Shown: in pieces, positions 18,053 to 26,258 of the stretch | Position numbering within the stretch: the first letter of the stretch is position 1 | How the letters are laid out: each line of letters opens with the position of its first letter | Source: CAYREX01 sp964423505 | GTDB taxonomy: Bacteria > Fermentibacterota > Fermentibacteria > Fermentibacterales > JCC-6 | Direction of reading: 5' to 3' | Assembly (NCBI GenBank): GCA_964423505.1 | Contig: CAYREX010000014.1 | Coordinates: 12,077-76,076 of the forward strand | Length of the DNA stretch: 64,000 nucleotides | Notes under the pieces: generated by a model | Databases searched by the model: none | The model's input: only the letters and a program-made list of their open reading frames with translations | What the model was told of the DNA's origin: nothing | Made by a program: the position numbers and the translations under genes

Positions 18053-18997
18053 CTGACCATCGGCAGATCAGGGCCCCGCCCCGCGAAGGGCGGGGCCCTT
18101 CTCCTTCTCCCTCTGCTCTGCCTGCTGCCGGCAGCGGCGCACGCGGGCGGCTCATCCGCATCCGCAGGCGAGCTCCGCCGACTGCCCGAGCCCGCGCGGG
18201 GCTGGACGGTCGCGGTCTTCGCCGAGGGCGTTTCCTCGGCGGACGGCCTCTCCTTCTCCCCGACCGGCGTCCTGCACGCCGCCAGCGAGAGCGGCGGCTG
18301 CGTCCTGGCGCTGGGTGAGGACGGGATCATTGACACGGTCCTCGCCGGGCTCGACAGCCCGGAGGGCATCGCCCACGGGCCGGACGGCAGCCTCTACGTC
18401 GTAGAGGACGTTCGCGCCGGTCGGCTACTGCGGCTGGACCCGATCGGCGGGCTGCGCGTTCTGATGGGACCGCTCAACTACCCGGAGGGCGTCTGCGTCA
18501 CCCGGGAGGGCAGCCTCCTGGTGACCACCTCCAGCGCGGAGGAGGCGGTGCTCCCCTTCTTCCGGGTCACCGTCACGGGCATCGGCGACGACGGAGAGCC
18601 GACCACCCTCTACGAGAGCATCGGAACGGCCAGCCTCTCCGAGGTGGTCTGCGTCGGGGATGACTCGCTGCTGCTGGCCAACGAGGCCGCCGGCATCCAT
18701 CCCGTACCCGCCCCCCCGGTCCTCCTGCTCCTGCCCGGGGGAGCGGTCGAGCCCATGGCCGAGGGCCTGACCGCGTGCGAGGGACTCGGCGCGCACCCGC
18801 TGACCGTCTTTCCCGTGCTGGTGACGGAGGAGGGGGGGAGCGTCCATCTGCTCCACCGGAGCGGCGAGCTGGAGACTCTGCTCACCGGCGCTGGGAGCGT
18901 GGAGGACGCCGAATGGTCGCCGGACGGCCGGGTCTTCGTCAGCGAGGACGCAACCGGCCGCATCCTGGTCCTCTCCAGGGAGGCCTCCCGCCGGTAG
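18053..18997 (+). CDS. Secreted SMP-30/NHL-like beta-propeller protein with no standard start codon
   Basis: Coding sequence runs unbroken into 18997. It begins with a good signal peptide (KGGALLLLPLLCLLPAAAHA), then repeated blades such as SPEGIAHGPDGSLYVVED and NYPEGVCVTREGSLLVTT, like NHL or SMP-30 propellers. The frame contains no ATG, GTG or TTG between an in-frame stop near 18000 and the internal ATG at 18464, which would delete the signal peptide and a third of the propeller. I place the start at CTG 18053, 4 nt after the subtilase stop. The strong hairpin at 18071-18098 falls inside codons 7-16. A sequencing error or frameshift upstream is an alternative. About 314 residues. Confidence 0.6.
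   Translation: MTIGRSGPRPAKGGALLLLPLLCLLPAAAHAGGSSASAGELRRLPEPARGWTVAVFAEGVSSADGLSFSPTGVLHAASESGGCVLALGEDGIIDTVLAGLDSPEGIAHGPDGSLYVVEDVRAGRLLRLDPIGGLRVLMGPLNYPEGVCVTREGSLLVTTSSAEEAVLPFFRVTVTGIGDDGEPTTLYESIGTASLSEVVCVGDDSLLLANEAAGIHPVPAPPVLLLLPGGAVEPMAEGLTACEGLGAHPLTVFPVLVTEEGGSVHLLHRSGELETLLTGAGSVEDAEWSPDGRVFVSEDATGRILVLSREASRR
18071..18098 (+). terminator. Strong GC hairpin after second subtilase, inside the next coding frame
   Basis: An 11-bp perfect stem has arms at 18071-18081 (GGGCCCCGCCC) and 18088-18098, with a CGCGAA loop, followed by TTCTCCTT. It begins 22 nt after the subtilase stop and resembles the hairpin at 16134. It overlaps the predicted signal-peptide coding region of the following gene. 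Confidence 0.6.
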
Positions 18998-19031
18998 TGC
19001 GCCGGTACCGCCCATTTCTTATCTTCGAGAA

Positions 19032-20471
19032 ATGAGCAGCTTCCAGCGCGGCACGGACAGGGACGTCCTCCTCCGGCTCCTCGCGGGCCCGGGGGCGGGC
19101 CTGTGGCGATGGGACCCGGAGAGGGGCACCATCACGCTGGACGTTGCCCTCGCCGGGCACCTCGGTCTCGAAGGGAGCAGGCTCACGGCGCGGGAGGTCA
19201 TGACGCCGGGCGACCTGGAGGCCTTCAGGGAGGACATCCGGCGCGCCCGGGAGACGGTCGGCCCAGTCGAGGCCTCCATGGTGATCGATACGGGGGACGG
19301 CCGGCGGTACCTGGACTGCCTCGCCGTCGAATCCGGCGACGGAGCCATCACGGGCCATGCCAGGGACGTCACGGACGTCAGGCTGGACGAGCGCAGGCTC
19401 TCCCTCCAGCGGGAGATAGGTGCCTCGGTGGGAGCCGCCAGGCGGATGGACCGGGCCCTGGAGGCTACGCTGGACGTCATCGGCCGACTGGAGCCGTTCG
19501 AGGGCGGCACCGCCTACGTCCCGGACGACGAGGGCCGCCTCCGGAGGGTGGCGTCGTCGGGGAGCCGGCACCCGGACCTTCCGGACAGGCCCGGGAGCGA
19601 CGAGGCGCTGACGGGGCTCGCGGAGGGCGATTCCCGCCTCCACTCCATCAGGATAGGCTACGGCGACGACCTCCTGGCGGTTCTCTGCCTCGCAGGCGAC
19701 GGCAGACCCATTCCCCGCGAGACCCGGCTCCTCCTCGACCGGGTCTCCTCCTGGCTGGGCAGGGCGCTCTCCCGGGTGGCGGGCGAGGAGGAGCTGCTGG
19801 CGATGTACGAGACCGCCAGGAGCGATGCCGAGACCCGGATGGAGCTCCTCCGGGAGGTGAACCACCGGGTCAAGAACAACCTGGCCGCCATCATCGGGCT
19901 GCTCTACGCCGCCCGGCGGTACATGGACGCGGATACCGCGGACGTCTGGAAGCCGATACAGGACGACCTGGTCCGCAGGATCGAGGGCCTGGCCACGGTG
20001 CACAGCATGCTCTCGACCTCCAGATGGTCGCCGCTTCCCATGGAGAGGCTGCTGGAGCGCATCGTCAACAGCGCGCTGAAGGCCCTTCCGGAGGGCAGGA
20101 AGCTGGACCTCTCCATCGGTACCGACGAGATACGCCTGGGTGCCGACCAGGCCCACCAGGTGGGAATGCTGGTGAACGAGCTGGCCGCCAACACCCTGAA
20201 GTACGCCGTACCCGAGAGGAGCACGGTGGAGGTTGACATAGAGGCCAGGCTCGAGGACGGCGGCGTCAGGATAGTGTACAGGGACAACGGCCCGGGCTTC
20301 CCGGAGGAGGTGCTCTCGATGGAGCGCCACAGCCTGGGCTTCGACCTGATGAGGAACATCGTCAGGGGGTCTCTCGGCGGAGAGATGTACCTCCGTAACG
20401 ACGGGGGCGCAGTGGTCGAGATGATCGTCGACAGAGGGAGACTGCAGGGGGTTTCGCATGGCAGAAGGTAA
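19032..20471 (+). CDS. Sensor histidine kinase, HisKA_2 (HWE-like) family, with PAS and GAF domains
   Basis: The 479-residue soluble kinase has a PAS-like domain (about 10-120), a GAF-like domain (about 130-255), then the HisKA_2 signature REVNHRVKNNLAAIIGLL with His278. An HATPase domain follows, with N-box MLVNELAANTLKYA and G1 box IVYRDNGPGF. No membrane segment is present, so it senses a cytosolic signal. The ATG has no clear ribosome site. A TATCTT six nt upstream would allow a leaderless message. The 3' end overlaps the response regulator by 14 nt, so the two form a two-component pair. Confidence 0.9.
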   Translation: MSSFQRGTDRDVLLRLLAGPGAGLWRWDPERGTITLDVALAGHLGLEGSRLTAREVMTPGDLEAFREDIRRARETVGPVEASMVIDTGDGRRYLDCLAVESGDGAITGHARDVTDVRLDERRLSLQREIGASVGAARRMDRALEATLDVIGRLEPFEGGTAYVPDDEGRLRRVASSGSRHPDLPDRPGSDEALTGLAEGDSRLHSIRIGYGDDLLAVLCLAGDGRPIPRETRLLLDRVSSWLGRALSRVAGEEELLAMYETARSDAETRMELLREVNHRVKNNLAAIIGLLYAARRYMDADTADVWKPIQDDLVRRIEGLATVHSMLSTSRWSPLPMERLLERIVNSALKALPEGRKLDLSIGTDEIRLGADQAHQVGMLVNELAANTLKYAVPERSTVEVDIEARLEDGGVRIVYRDNGPGFPEEVLSMERHSLGFDLMRNIVRGSLGGEMYLRNDGGAVVEMIVDRGRLQGVSHGRR

Positions 20472-21075
20472 GAGGGAGCTGAGGGTGCTGGTCGCCGAGG
20501 ACGACTTCCTGGTGGCCGAGATGGTGCGCGGACAGCTGGAGCAGCTCGGTCACGAGGTGCTCGAGATAGTCGAGAACGGCCACCTGGCCGCCGAGAAGAC
20601 CCGGGACCTGGATCCAGACGTCGTCCTGATGGACCTGAACATGCCGGACATGAACGGCATAGACGGCATGCGGCTCATCCGGAAGCACTTCGACGTCCCC
20701 GTGGTGGTGCTGACCGCCTACGAGACCGAGGACCTCCTGCGGCAGGCCTCGGATGCAGGCGCCGGCGCCTACCTGGTCAAGCCCTCCAGCGTCGCCGACA
20801 TAGACAGGGCCCTCACCATAGCCCTCGCCCGCTTCGACGACATGCGCAGGCTGAGGAAGGCCAACCGCGAGCTCCGGGAGGCGCTGGACGAGCTCAAGAG
20901 GGTCAGGAGCCTCCTCCCCATCTGCATAAGCTGCAAGAAGGTCCGCGACGACAAGGGCTACTGGGCCGAGGTGGAGGAGTACCTGGAGACATCCCCGGAC
21001 ACCGACGTCTCCCGCTGCCTCTGTCCCGACTGCATGCGCGAGATATACCCGGAGTTCTACGGCGAGGACGACTAG
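20458..21075 (+). CDS. Response regulator with receiver and C-terminal cysteine-rich domain
   Basis: The 205-residue protein has an N-terminal receiver domain with phospho-acceptor Asp59 (DVVLMDLNMPDMNG), the conserved Thr (VVLTAYE) and Lys (YLVKPSS). A helical linker follows, then a short domain with paired cysteines, ICISCKKVRDDKGYW and CLCPDCMREIYPEFY. This Cys domain is often found behind receiver or PAS domains in bacteria and probably binds metal; its output is not known. No DNA-binding domain is present. It is coupled to the kinase upstream and ends before a likely bidirectional terminator. Confidence 0.9.
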   Translation: MAEGKRELRVLVAEDDFLVAEMVRGQLEQLGHEVLEIVENGHLAAEKTRDLDPDVVLMDLNMPDMNGIDGMRLIRKHFDVPVVVLTAYETEDLLRQASDAGAGAYLVKPSSVADIDRALTIALARFDDMRRLRKANRELREALDELKRVRSLLPICISCKKVRDDKGYWAEVEEYLETSPDTDVSRCLCPDCMREIYPEFYGEDD

Positions 21076-21084
21076 CTCCCTGAC

Positions 21085-21122
21085 GTGTCGACCCCCGCTG
21101 CCACCATGCGGGGTCGCGACAC
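21085..21122. terminator. Inverted repeat between convergent genes
   Basis: GTGTCG plus ACCCCCGC pairs, with a small bulge, to GCGGGGT plus CGCGACAC around a TGCCACCAT loop. It lies between the convergent response regulator and the retropepsin-like gene, so it could serve both strands. Confidence 0.45.
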
Positions 21123-21191
21123 CGTCGGTGATGCTCCTCGAGGGTGCTCCCGCGTACCCTCTCCGTTGCCGGCCGCTCCCGCTTCCCGCCG

Positions 21192-23060
21192 CTAGGGCAG
21201 CAGCCGGTCGGTGACCATCTGGAGCTGTGCCGTCCCCTCTCCCCGCCTCACCGTTATCCGCACGCGCCGGCCCGGCTCCTGCGGGAGGTGCCCGTCGATC
21301 GTGGAGAGGTCGTCCGGTCCGACCGGCTCGCCGTCTATGGCCAGGATGGTGTCTCCCTCGGCTATCCCCGCCTCTTCCGCGGGGGACTGCGGGAGGACCC
21401 TGCCGGCCACGAGTACGTCGCCGAGTATCTCCATGCCGAGGCCGGTCACGTTCTCCGGGAGGCCGCTCTCGAACAGGTCCGAGGGCCTGAGCAGTATGCG
21501 GTCGTGACGGTAGTCCAGGGTGAGGACGAACCTGGCCAGGACTCCCGCCCCCAGGATGCCGTCGTACTCCGAGAGGGGACCCTGGCTCGGGAAGGTGGAC
21601 GAGAGCCCTCCGGGGACACGGTGGTCGCCTAGGGCGATCGAGCCCAGGCGGAACACCCGGACGCTGTCCTCGCCGCCTACCCCGGCGAGGGTCGAGGTGA
21701 AGGTCTGCCTCTCCTCCAGGAAGGACGGGTGGTCCCGGACGAAGGTGGTGGTGAGGTGGACGTTGCCCCCGGCCCCGGTGTCCAGCAGGAGCCTGACCGG
21801 GACGCTGTCCTCCAGGACCGCGTCGACGGAGAGCAGGCTGACGGCCCTCTCGACGGGGACGATGTCGGCCCCCTCCGGCGGCCGGTACCCGGCCGGGTCG
21901 TGCAGCGTGATGGTCCGCCCGCCGTAGTCCAGCTCGGTCACGAACCTGCTGAGGAAATCGTAGCCGAGGATGAGTCCCATGTGCTCGCCGGTGGCCGGGT
22001 AGAAGACATCGTCGAGGGGCATGACGGCGACGTGCTGGTCGCTGATGGTGGCCCCGGCGGCGGAGTAGCTGTCCAGCCTGACGAAGGAGAACTCTCCGGT
22101 GCCCGCCACTCCCTGTGCGGAGAGGGTGCCCTCCCCCTCCAGGCCGAGCCTGTCGGCCAGGGCCGAGTCGAGCACGGTGGCCCCGGCGCCGCTGTCGAGC
22201 AGGATGGTGACCGGGGTGCCGTTCACCTCTCCCTCGAGGAAGATGTGGTCGCCGGTGAGCCTGAAGGGGTGAGGGGTGCCGGGCTCCGGCAGCTCCCAGT
22301 CGGCGGTGCCGGGGGAGAGGACGAAGAGCGACTCGGGGACCGGGACGTCGACCTCGGTGAGCTGGTTCTCGGAGACTATCTCCTGCCCCATCGCGGGTAT
22401 CGAGCTGACTGTGGTCATGGGGAAGACCAGGCCGTCCACCTCGCTCCAGTCCGAGGGGCGGCTCTCCACGGTCATGCCCATGGCCTCGGCGGTCTCCAGG
22501 ACCGGCAGCCATGACTCGGTGGAGACGTAGAACCTGATGTCGTGGTCGCGGAGGGCCAGGACGAGAGCCTCGCCCTCCTCCGGCAGGATGGTATCCCCGA
22601 GGACCTCCACGAGGGTGGTGTCGAGGAGGTAGTCCCTGAAGATGGTCATGCGGGATATCTCGGCCTCGCGGCGCTTCTCCGCTCCGCCGGGGGTCAGGTG
22701 GCCGTTCCGGTCGACCGACCATACGCTGTCCCCGGTCATGAGTATCTCCTCGCGGACCGGTCCCGCCTGCATGACCGTGTGCCCCATGAACGGCTCCCGG
22801 ACCCACCAGCTCTCCACGAAGCCGGCCATTCCGGCCAGGGAGATGCTGTCGACAGTATGGATGACCTCGACGCTCTCCAGCCTCTCCCGGCCCCCGAGGG
22901 CCTCCACGTGCATCGCTATGGGGTCCCCCTCCGGCGTGGCCGCAGTATCGGCCGGCGTCGGCTCTCCGCCGCCCCCGCCACCGCACGCCGACTGCGAGAG
23001 GATAAGGACAAGAATGATGGCGGCCGCCGCCGGGAGGAAGGTCATCGTCCTGCTGCTCAT
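21192..23060 (-). CDS. Lipoprotein with tandem retropepsin-like aspartic protease domains and PDZ domain
   Basis: The 622-residue protein starts with a lipoprotein signal (IILVLILSQSACGGGG). The first 240 residues resemble outer-membrane lipoprotein-sorting folds. Two retropepsin-like motifs follow: LLDSGAGATVLD (Asp289) and LLDTGAGGNVHL (Asp427). A C-terminal PDZ domain is seen in GLGMEILGDVLVAGRVLPQSPAEEAGIAEGD. Two Asp motifs in one chain could build an intramolecular active site, unlike retroviral homodimers. The ATG at 23060 follows GGAGGCGAC and shares ATGA with the phosphoesterase upstream. It is the last gene of a leftward four-gene operon. Confidence 0.85.
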   Translation of the reverse strand: MSSRTMTFLPAAAAIILVLILSQSACGGGGGGEPTPADTAATPEGDPIAMHVEALGGRERLESVEVIHTVDSISLAGMAGFVESWWVREPFMGHTVMQAGPVREEILMTGDSVWSVDRNGHLTPGGAEKRREAEISRMTIFRDYLLDTTLVEVLGDTILPEEGEALVLALRDHDIRFYVSTESWLPVLETAEAMGMTVESRPSDWSEVDGLVFPMTTVSSIPAMGQEIVSENQLTEVDVPVPESLFVLSPGTADWELPEPGTPHPFRLTGDHIFLEGEVNGTPVTILLDSGAGATVLDSALADRLGLEGEGTLSAQGVAGTGEFSFVRLDSYSAAGATISDQHVAVMPLDDVFYPATGEHMGLILGYDFLSRFVTELDYGGRTITLHDPAGYRPPEGADIVPVERAVSLLSVDAVLEDSVPVRLLLDTGAGGNVHLTTTFVRDHPSFLEERQTFTSTLAGVGGEDSVRVFRLGSIALGDHRVPGGLSSTFPSQGPLSEYDGILGAGVLARFVLTLDYRHDRILLRPSDLFESGLPENVTGLGMEILGDVLVAGRVLPQSPAEEAGIAEGDTILAIDGEPVGPDDLSTIDGHLPQEPGRRVRITVRRGEGTAQLQMVTDRLLP

Positions 23061-23899
23061 GTCGCCTCCGCTGTCCGTCTCTCCGGGACCAGCTCCATCA
23101 GGGCCAGCTCCGGTCTGCAGTTCAACCTGACAGGGGGGCTGCCGGTGCCCACCCCTCTCGATACGTATACAATGGTGCCGCCCTTCCGGACCACTCCGGA
23201 GCGGTACTTCTGGCCGTAGTAGGAGGGGAGCTTCAGGGCGCCCACGAGCGGAAGCACTATCTGTCCGCCGTGGGTGTGCCCGGCCAGCACCAGGTCGGCG
23301 ACCCCCTCCGGCAGCTCCTCGGCGTAGTCCGGGTTGTGGGTCGCCAGCACGGTCGGTCCGCTCCATCCGTCCGGCCTGATGCCCTCCAGGCTCTGCACGT
23401 CCTCCCAGAGGTCACCAACGCCCCAGAGCCTGACCCTCGCGCCGCCCCTCCCGAGCCAGGCGCCCGCGTTCCGGAGCAGGGTGGCCCCGGCGGTGGCCTC
23501 CAGGTGGTGGGCGGTCAGGCCGGCGTCCTCCCAGTGGTCGTGGTTGCCGAGGACCGCGTAGGTCGGGGCCTCGATGGCCGCAAGCTCCTCCATGCAGGGC
23601 TCGATGTACTCGGTGCCGCCCAGGACGTAGTCGCCGCCGAGGACGACGGCGTCCGGGGACTGCGCGTTGGTCCTTCGTACTACCTCGGCTATCCAGCCGG
23701 CAGGGACGAACGTGCCGTGATGGATGTCCGTGATGAAGGCGATGGAGAACCGGTCGAGGTCCGGATGGAGCCCCGGGAGCGGGACGGGGGTGCGGGTGAC
23801 TTCCAGGAGCCGGGGTTCCACGAAGACCCCCCAGGCTCCTCCGAGGGCGGCCGCGGCACCGATTCCGGCCCCGGTGCGCAGGAAGGTTCGCCTGTCCAG
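23057..23899 (-). CDS. Calcineurin-like metallophosphoesterase with Tat-type signal, probable CTG start
   Basis: The catalytic domain shows the full metallophosphatase set: FITDIHHG, GGDYV, GNHDHW, LATHNPD and GHTHGGQ. It most resembles YaeI/UDP-diacylglucosamine-like membrane-associated phosphoesterases. The first standard start is GTG at 23821. Coding character continues upstream in frame to DRRTFLRTGAGIGAAAAL, a convincing twin-arginine signal, and the only available start there is CTG at 23899, directly after the stop of the preceding gene. I therefore annotate 280 residues; the GTG version (254) would be cytosolic. A tatC gene occurs at 51684-52418. Confidence 0.8.
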   Translation of the reverse strand: MDRRTFLRTGAGIGAAAALGGAWGVFVEPRLLEVTRTPVPLPGLHPDLDRFSIAFITDIHHGTFVPAGWIAEVVRRTNAQSPDAVVLGGDYVLGGTEYIEPCMEELAAIEAPTYAVLGNHDHWEDAGLTAHHLEATAGATLLRNAGAWLGRGGARVRLWGVGDLWEDVQSLEGIRPDGWSGPTVLATHNPDYAEELPEGVADLVLAGHTHGGQIVLPLVGALKLPSYYGQKYRSGVVRKGGTIVYVSRGVGTGSPPVRLNCRPELALMELVPERRTAEAT

Positions 23900-23900
23900 G

Positions 23901-24881
23901 TCAGCCGCCGAGGAAGGTGGGGAGGAAGGACCTGACCTCCTCCTCCAGGTCCACGCTCTCGAAGGTCGCGGTCATCCCTATGCTGAGCTGGGCGTCCTGG
24001 TCCGCCGGGTAGAAGACGGATATCTCGTTGCCCCCGGTGGCCATCAGGTCCCAGAGGGGGATGATGTCGGTAGGGCAGTGTCCGATTCCCCGGAGCGAGT
24101 CCACCGTGAAGATGACCGGGTCCAGGGGCATGTTGGCGTCCGAGAGGTTCCAGGCGTGGAAGACGAGGCTGCCGTCGGCGGAGCGGAGCAGGCCGCCGAC
24201 CACGCTCACCTCTATGCCCTCGTACTCGAGCAGGTCCCTGAGGAATATCGCCTTGTAGAGGCAGGGGCCGCTCCCCTGAACCGTCTCCGGGTCCGGCACC
24301 ATCCGGACGAACTCGGTCAGCGCGTCCAGGTCCATGCCGGCGTAGGTCCTCGGGATGGGGCGGAAGGTGTACGGCTGCTGGCTGATGCGGAGCAGTAGCG
24401 GGAGCGACGCCTGCTCGCCGGGTGCGACCGAGTCCAGCGGGGCGAGCATGACGTCCCCGGAGACCTCGAACACCCCGCCTACCAGCTCCAGCTCCTGGTA
24501 GGGCGGATGCGGCTCCGGAAGCGGTATCTCGACCTGGAGGTCGGTCACTGTCCCGTCGCCCTCGTTGGCGACTATCGCCCGAAGGAGCACCAGGGTGTCC
24601 AGGGGGGCGGTCCCCAGGGCTCTTGCGGCCAGCCAGCTCTCCAGCCACGGGTCGTCGTCCACGTTGCCCGCGGCGCTCTCGTAGACGACCCTGGCCTCCT
24701 CGAAGCGGCCGGCCACCTCGAGCAGCAGGGCGAGGTCCACCAGGGCCTGACCGCCCTCCCGAGCCGCCACCTCGGCGAAGAGCAGGGCCCTCTCGGGTAT
24801 CTCGGTCATGCTTATCAGGGCTCGGCAGGAGTCGGCCGGCGAGTAGTCCGCCACCGTCAGTAGCGCCAGGAGCAGGATCAT
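23901..24881 (-). CDS. Secreted transglutaminase-like protein
   Basis: The 326-residue protein has a short hydrophobic start (MILLLALLTVADYS), a TPR-like helical region (about 20-110), a beta-rich segment and a transglutaminase-like core. That core has Cys207 (GSGPCLYKA), His242 (VFHAWNLSD) and a following acidic partner. Bacterial members act as cysteine peptidases or amide-bond-forming enzymes. The ATG at 24881 overlaps the permease stop as ATGA. The frame stays open far upstream on the antisense of the C25 gene, which is not coding. Position in an envelope operon suggests a periplasmic role. Confidence 0.75.
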   Translation of the reverse strand: MILLLALLTVADYSPADSCRALISMTEIPERALLFAEVAAREGGQALVDLALLLEVAGRFEEARVVYESAAGNVDDDPWLESWLAARALGTAPLDTLVLLRAIVANEGDGTVTDLQVEIPLPEPHPPYQELELVGGVFEVSGDVMLAPLDSVAPGEQASLPLLLRISQQPYTFRPIPRTYAGMDLDALTEFVRMVPDPETVQGSGPCLYKAIFLRDLLEYEGIEVSVVGGLLRSADGSLVFHAWNLSDANMPLDPVIFTVDSLRGIGHCPTDIIPLWDLMATGGNEISVFYPADQDAQLSIGMTATFESVDLEEEVRSFLPTFLGG

Positions 24882-26098
24882 TGCCTCAGTCCCTCCACGG
24901 GGCTTATGGAGGCGGCCCTGAGGGCCGGGGCGCACGCGGCGGCCACGCTCAGGAGCAGGGCGGCGGCGGCGACCAGGGCGACGTCGGGGCCGTGGATATC
25001 CACCGGGATGCTCTCGTGGAAGGAGTAGACGTCCGGCAGGGAGATCGCCCCGGACTCCCCTATGAACCAGCAGCCGGCCAGCCCGAGGGCGACGCCCAGC
25101 AGCACCCCTGACAGGCCCACCAGGACCCCCTCCCAGAGGAAGACCCGGAAGACGAGTCCGTGTGTGGCGCCCATGGCCTTCAGCACGGAGACGTCCCGCC
25201 TGCGCTCCATGGCGGAGCGGGAGATGGTCCCGACTATGTTGAAGGTGGCCACCAGGATGATGAGCAGTATGGCCAGGAAGGCGCCCAGCCGCTCCAGCTT
25301 GATGGAGGCCGTCAGGTCGGGGTTCAGCTCGCGCCATGTCATCACCGAGGCGCCCTCCGGGATCAGTGGCGCCAGGTCCCGCTCCAGCCTGCGTATGTCC
25401 ACCCCCGGCCCCTCCCGGATGCTGATGCCCGAGTAGCCGCCTCCCGGCAGGAACATCGAGCGGGCCAGGTCTATGTGTACCCAGGCCATGGTCTCGTCGT
25501 TGGGAGGAGAGCCGGTCTCCACCGCGGCGGTGAAGACGGCCCTGCCGATGGCGTACCCCCGGGAGGAGAAGAAGGCCTTCGGGGGGAAGACCAGCAGGGT
25601 GTCGCCCACTGCGTGCTGGACCCTCTCCGCCAGGTAGAGGCCGAGGACGATGCCGTCCCCTCCGCCCGCGCGCAGGGCGGGGCTGCCGTAGGAGAGGTGC
25701 TCGGCCATCCAGTCGTCCGCGAGGTCCCTCTCCGGGTCGATGCCCCGGACCACGCAGCCCGCGTCCAGACCGCGCGAGGGGAGCTGCAGGACGGCCTCCC
25801 CCTGGATGTAGGGGGACACCGCCTCGACGCCGGCAACCCCGGCGAGGGAGGCCAGGAGCGAGCTGTCGGCCTCGAGCGAGCCGCCGGAGTCGGGCAGCAC
25901 CGTGAGCGGGGCGTCGACCGTCAGGATGCTCTCTCCGATGAAGCCCTCCAGGCCGGAGAGCACCCCCATGACCACCACGAGGGCCCCTACGCCCACGGCC
26001 ACCCCGGCCATGCTCACAACCGTGGAGAAGGCGACCCGCCTCCTGCGGGGGTGTCTCCGCACGTACCGCCAGGCGAGAAGCCAGGAGAACCTGTTCAT
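24878..26098 (-). CDS. LolC/LolE-type ABC transporter permease
   Basis: The 406-residue protein starts with the family N-terminus (WLLAWRYVRRHPRRRRVAF) and a first membrane helix. A periplasmic MacB-like domain of about 220 residues and three further C-terminal helices follow, with the FtsX pattern SAMERRRDVSVLKAMGAT. Such permeases pull lipoproteins from the inner membrane for transfer to the outer membrane. The ATPase (LolD) is not in this window. It is first in a leftward operon whose last gene is itself a lipoprotein. GGAGG lies about 9 nt before the ATG. Confidence 0.85.
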   Translation of the reverse strand: MNRFSWLLAWRYVRRHPRRRRVAFSTVVSMAGVAVGVGALVVVMGVLSGLEGFIGESILTVDAPLTVLPDSGGSLEADSSLLASLAGVAGVEAVSPYIQGEAVLQLPSRGLDAGCVVRGIDPERDLADDWMAEHLSYGSPALRAGGGDGIVLGLYLAERVQHAVGDTLLVFPPKAFFSSRGYAIGRAVFTAAVETGSPPNDETMAWVHIDLARSMFLPGGGYSGISIREGPGVDIRRLERDLAPLIPEGASVMTWRELNPDLTASIKLERLGAFLAILLIILVATFNIVGTISRSAMERRRDVSVLKAMGATHGLVFRVFLWEGVLVGLSGVLLGVALGLAGCWFIGESGAISLPDVYSFHESIPVDIHGPDVALVAAAALLLSVAAACAPALRAASISPVEGLRQ

Positions 26099-26258
26099 CC
26101 GACATACCTCCGAAGGTCGAATATGCCGCTCCGCCTTCCTCCGGGGGAGCCCCGGGAACCGCTCCTGCGGTGGCTTGTTGACTACTCTGGAAGGCAGTTG
26201 CGGCCGTGTCGCACCGGAAGTAGTTTCTCCACCTGCACGCAGGAAGGGAGCGGGCCGC

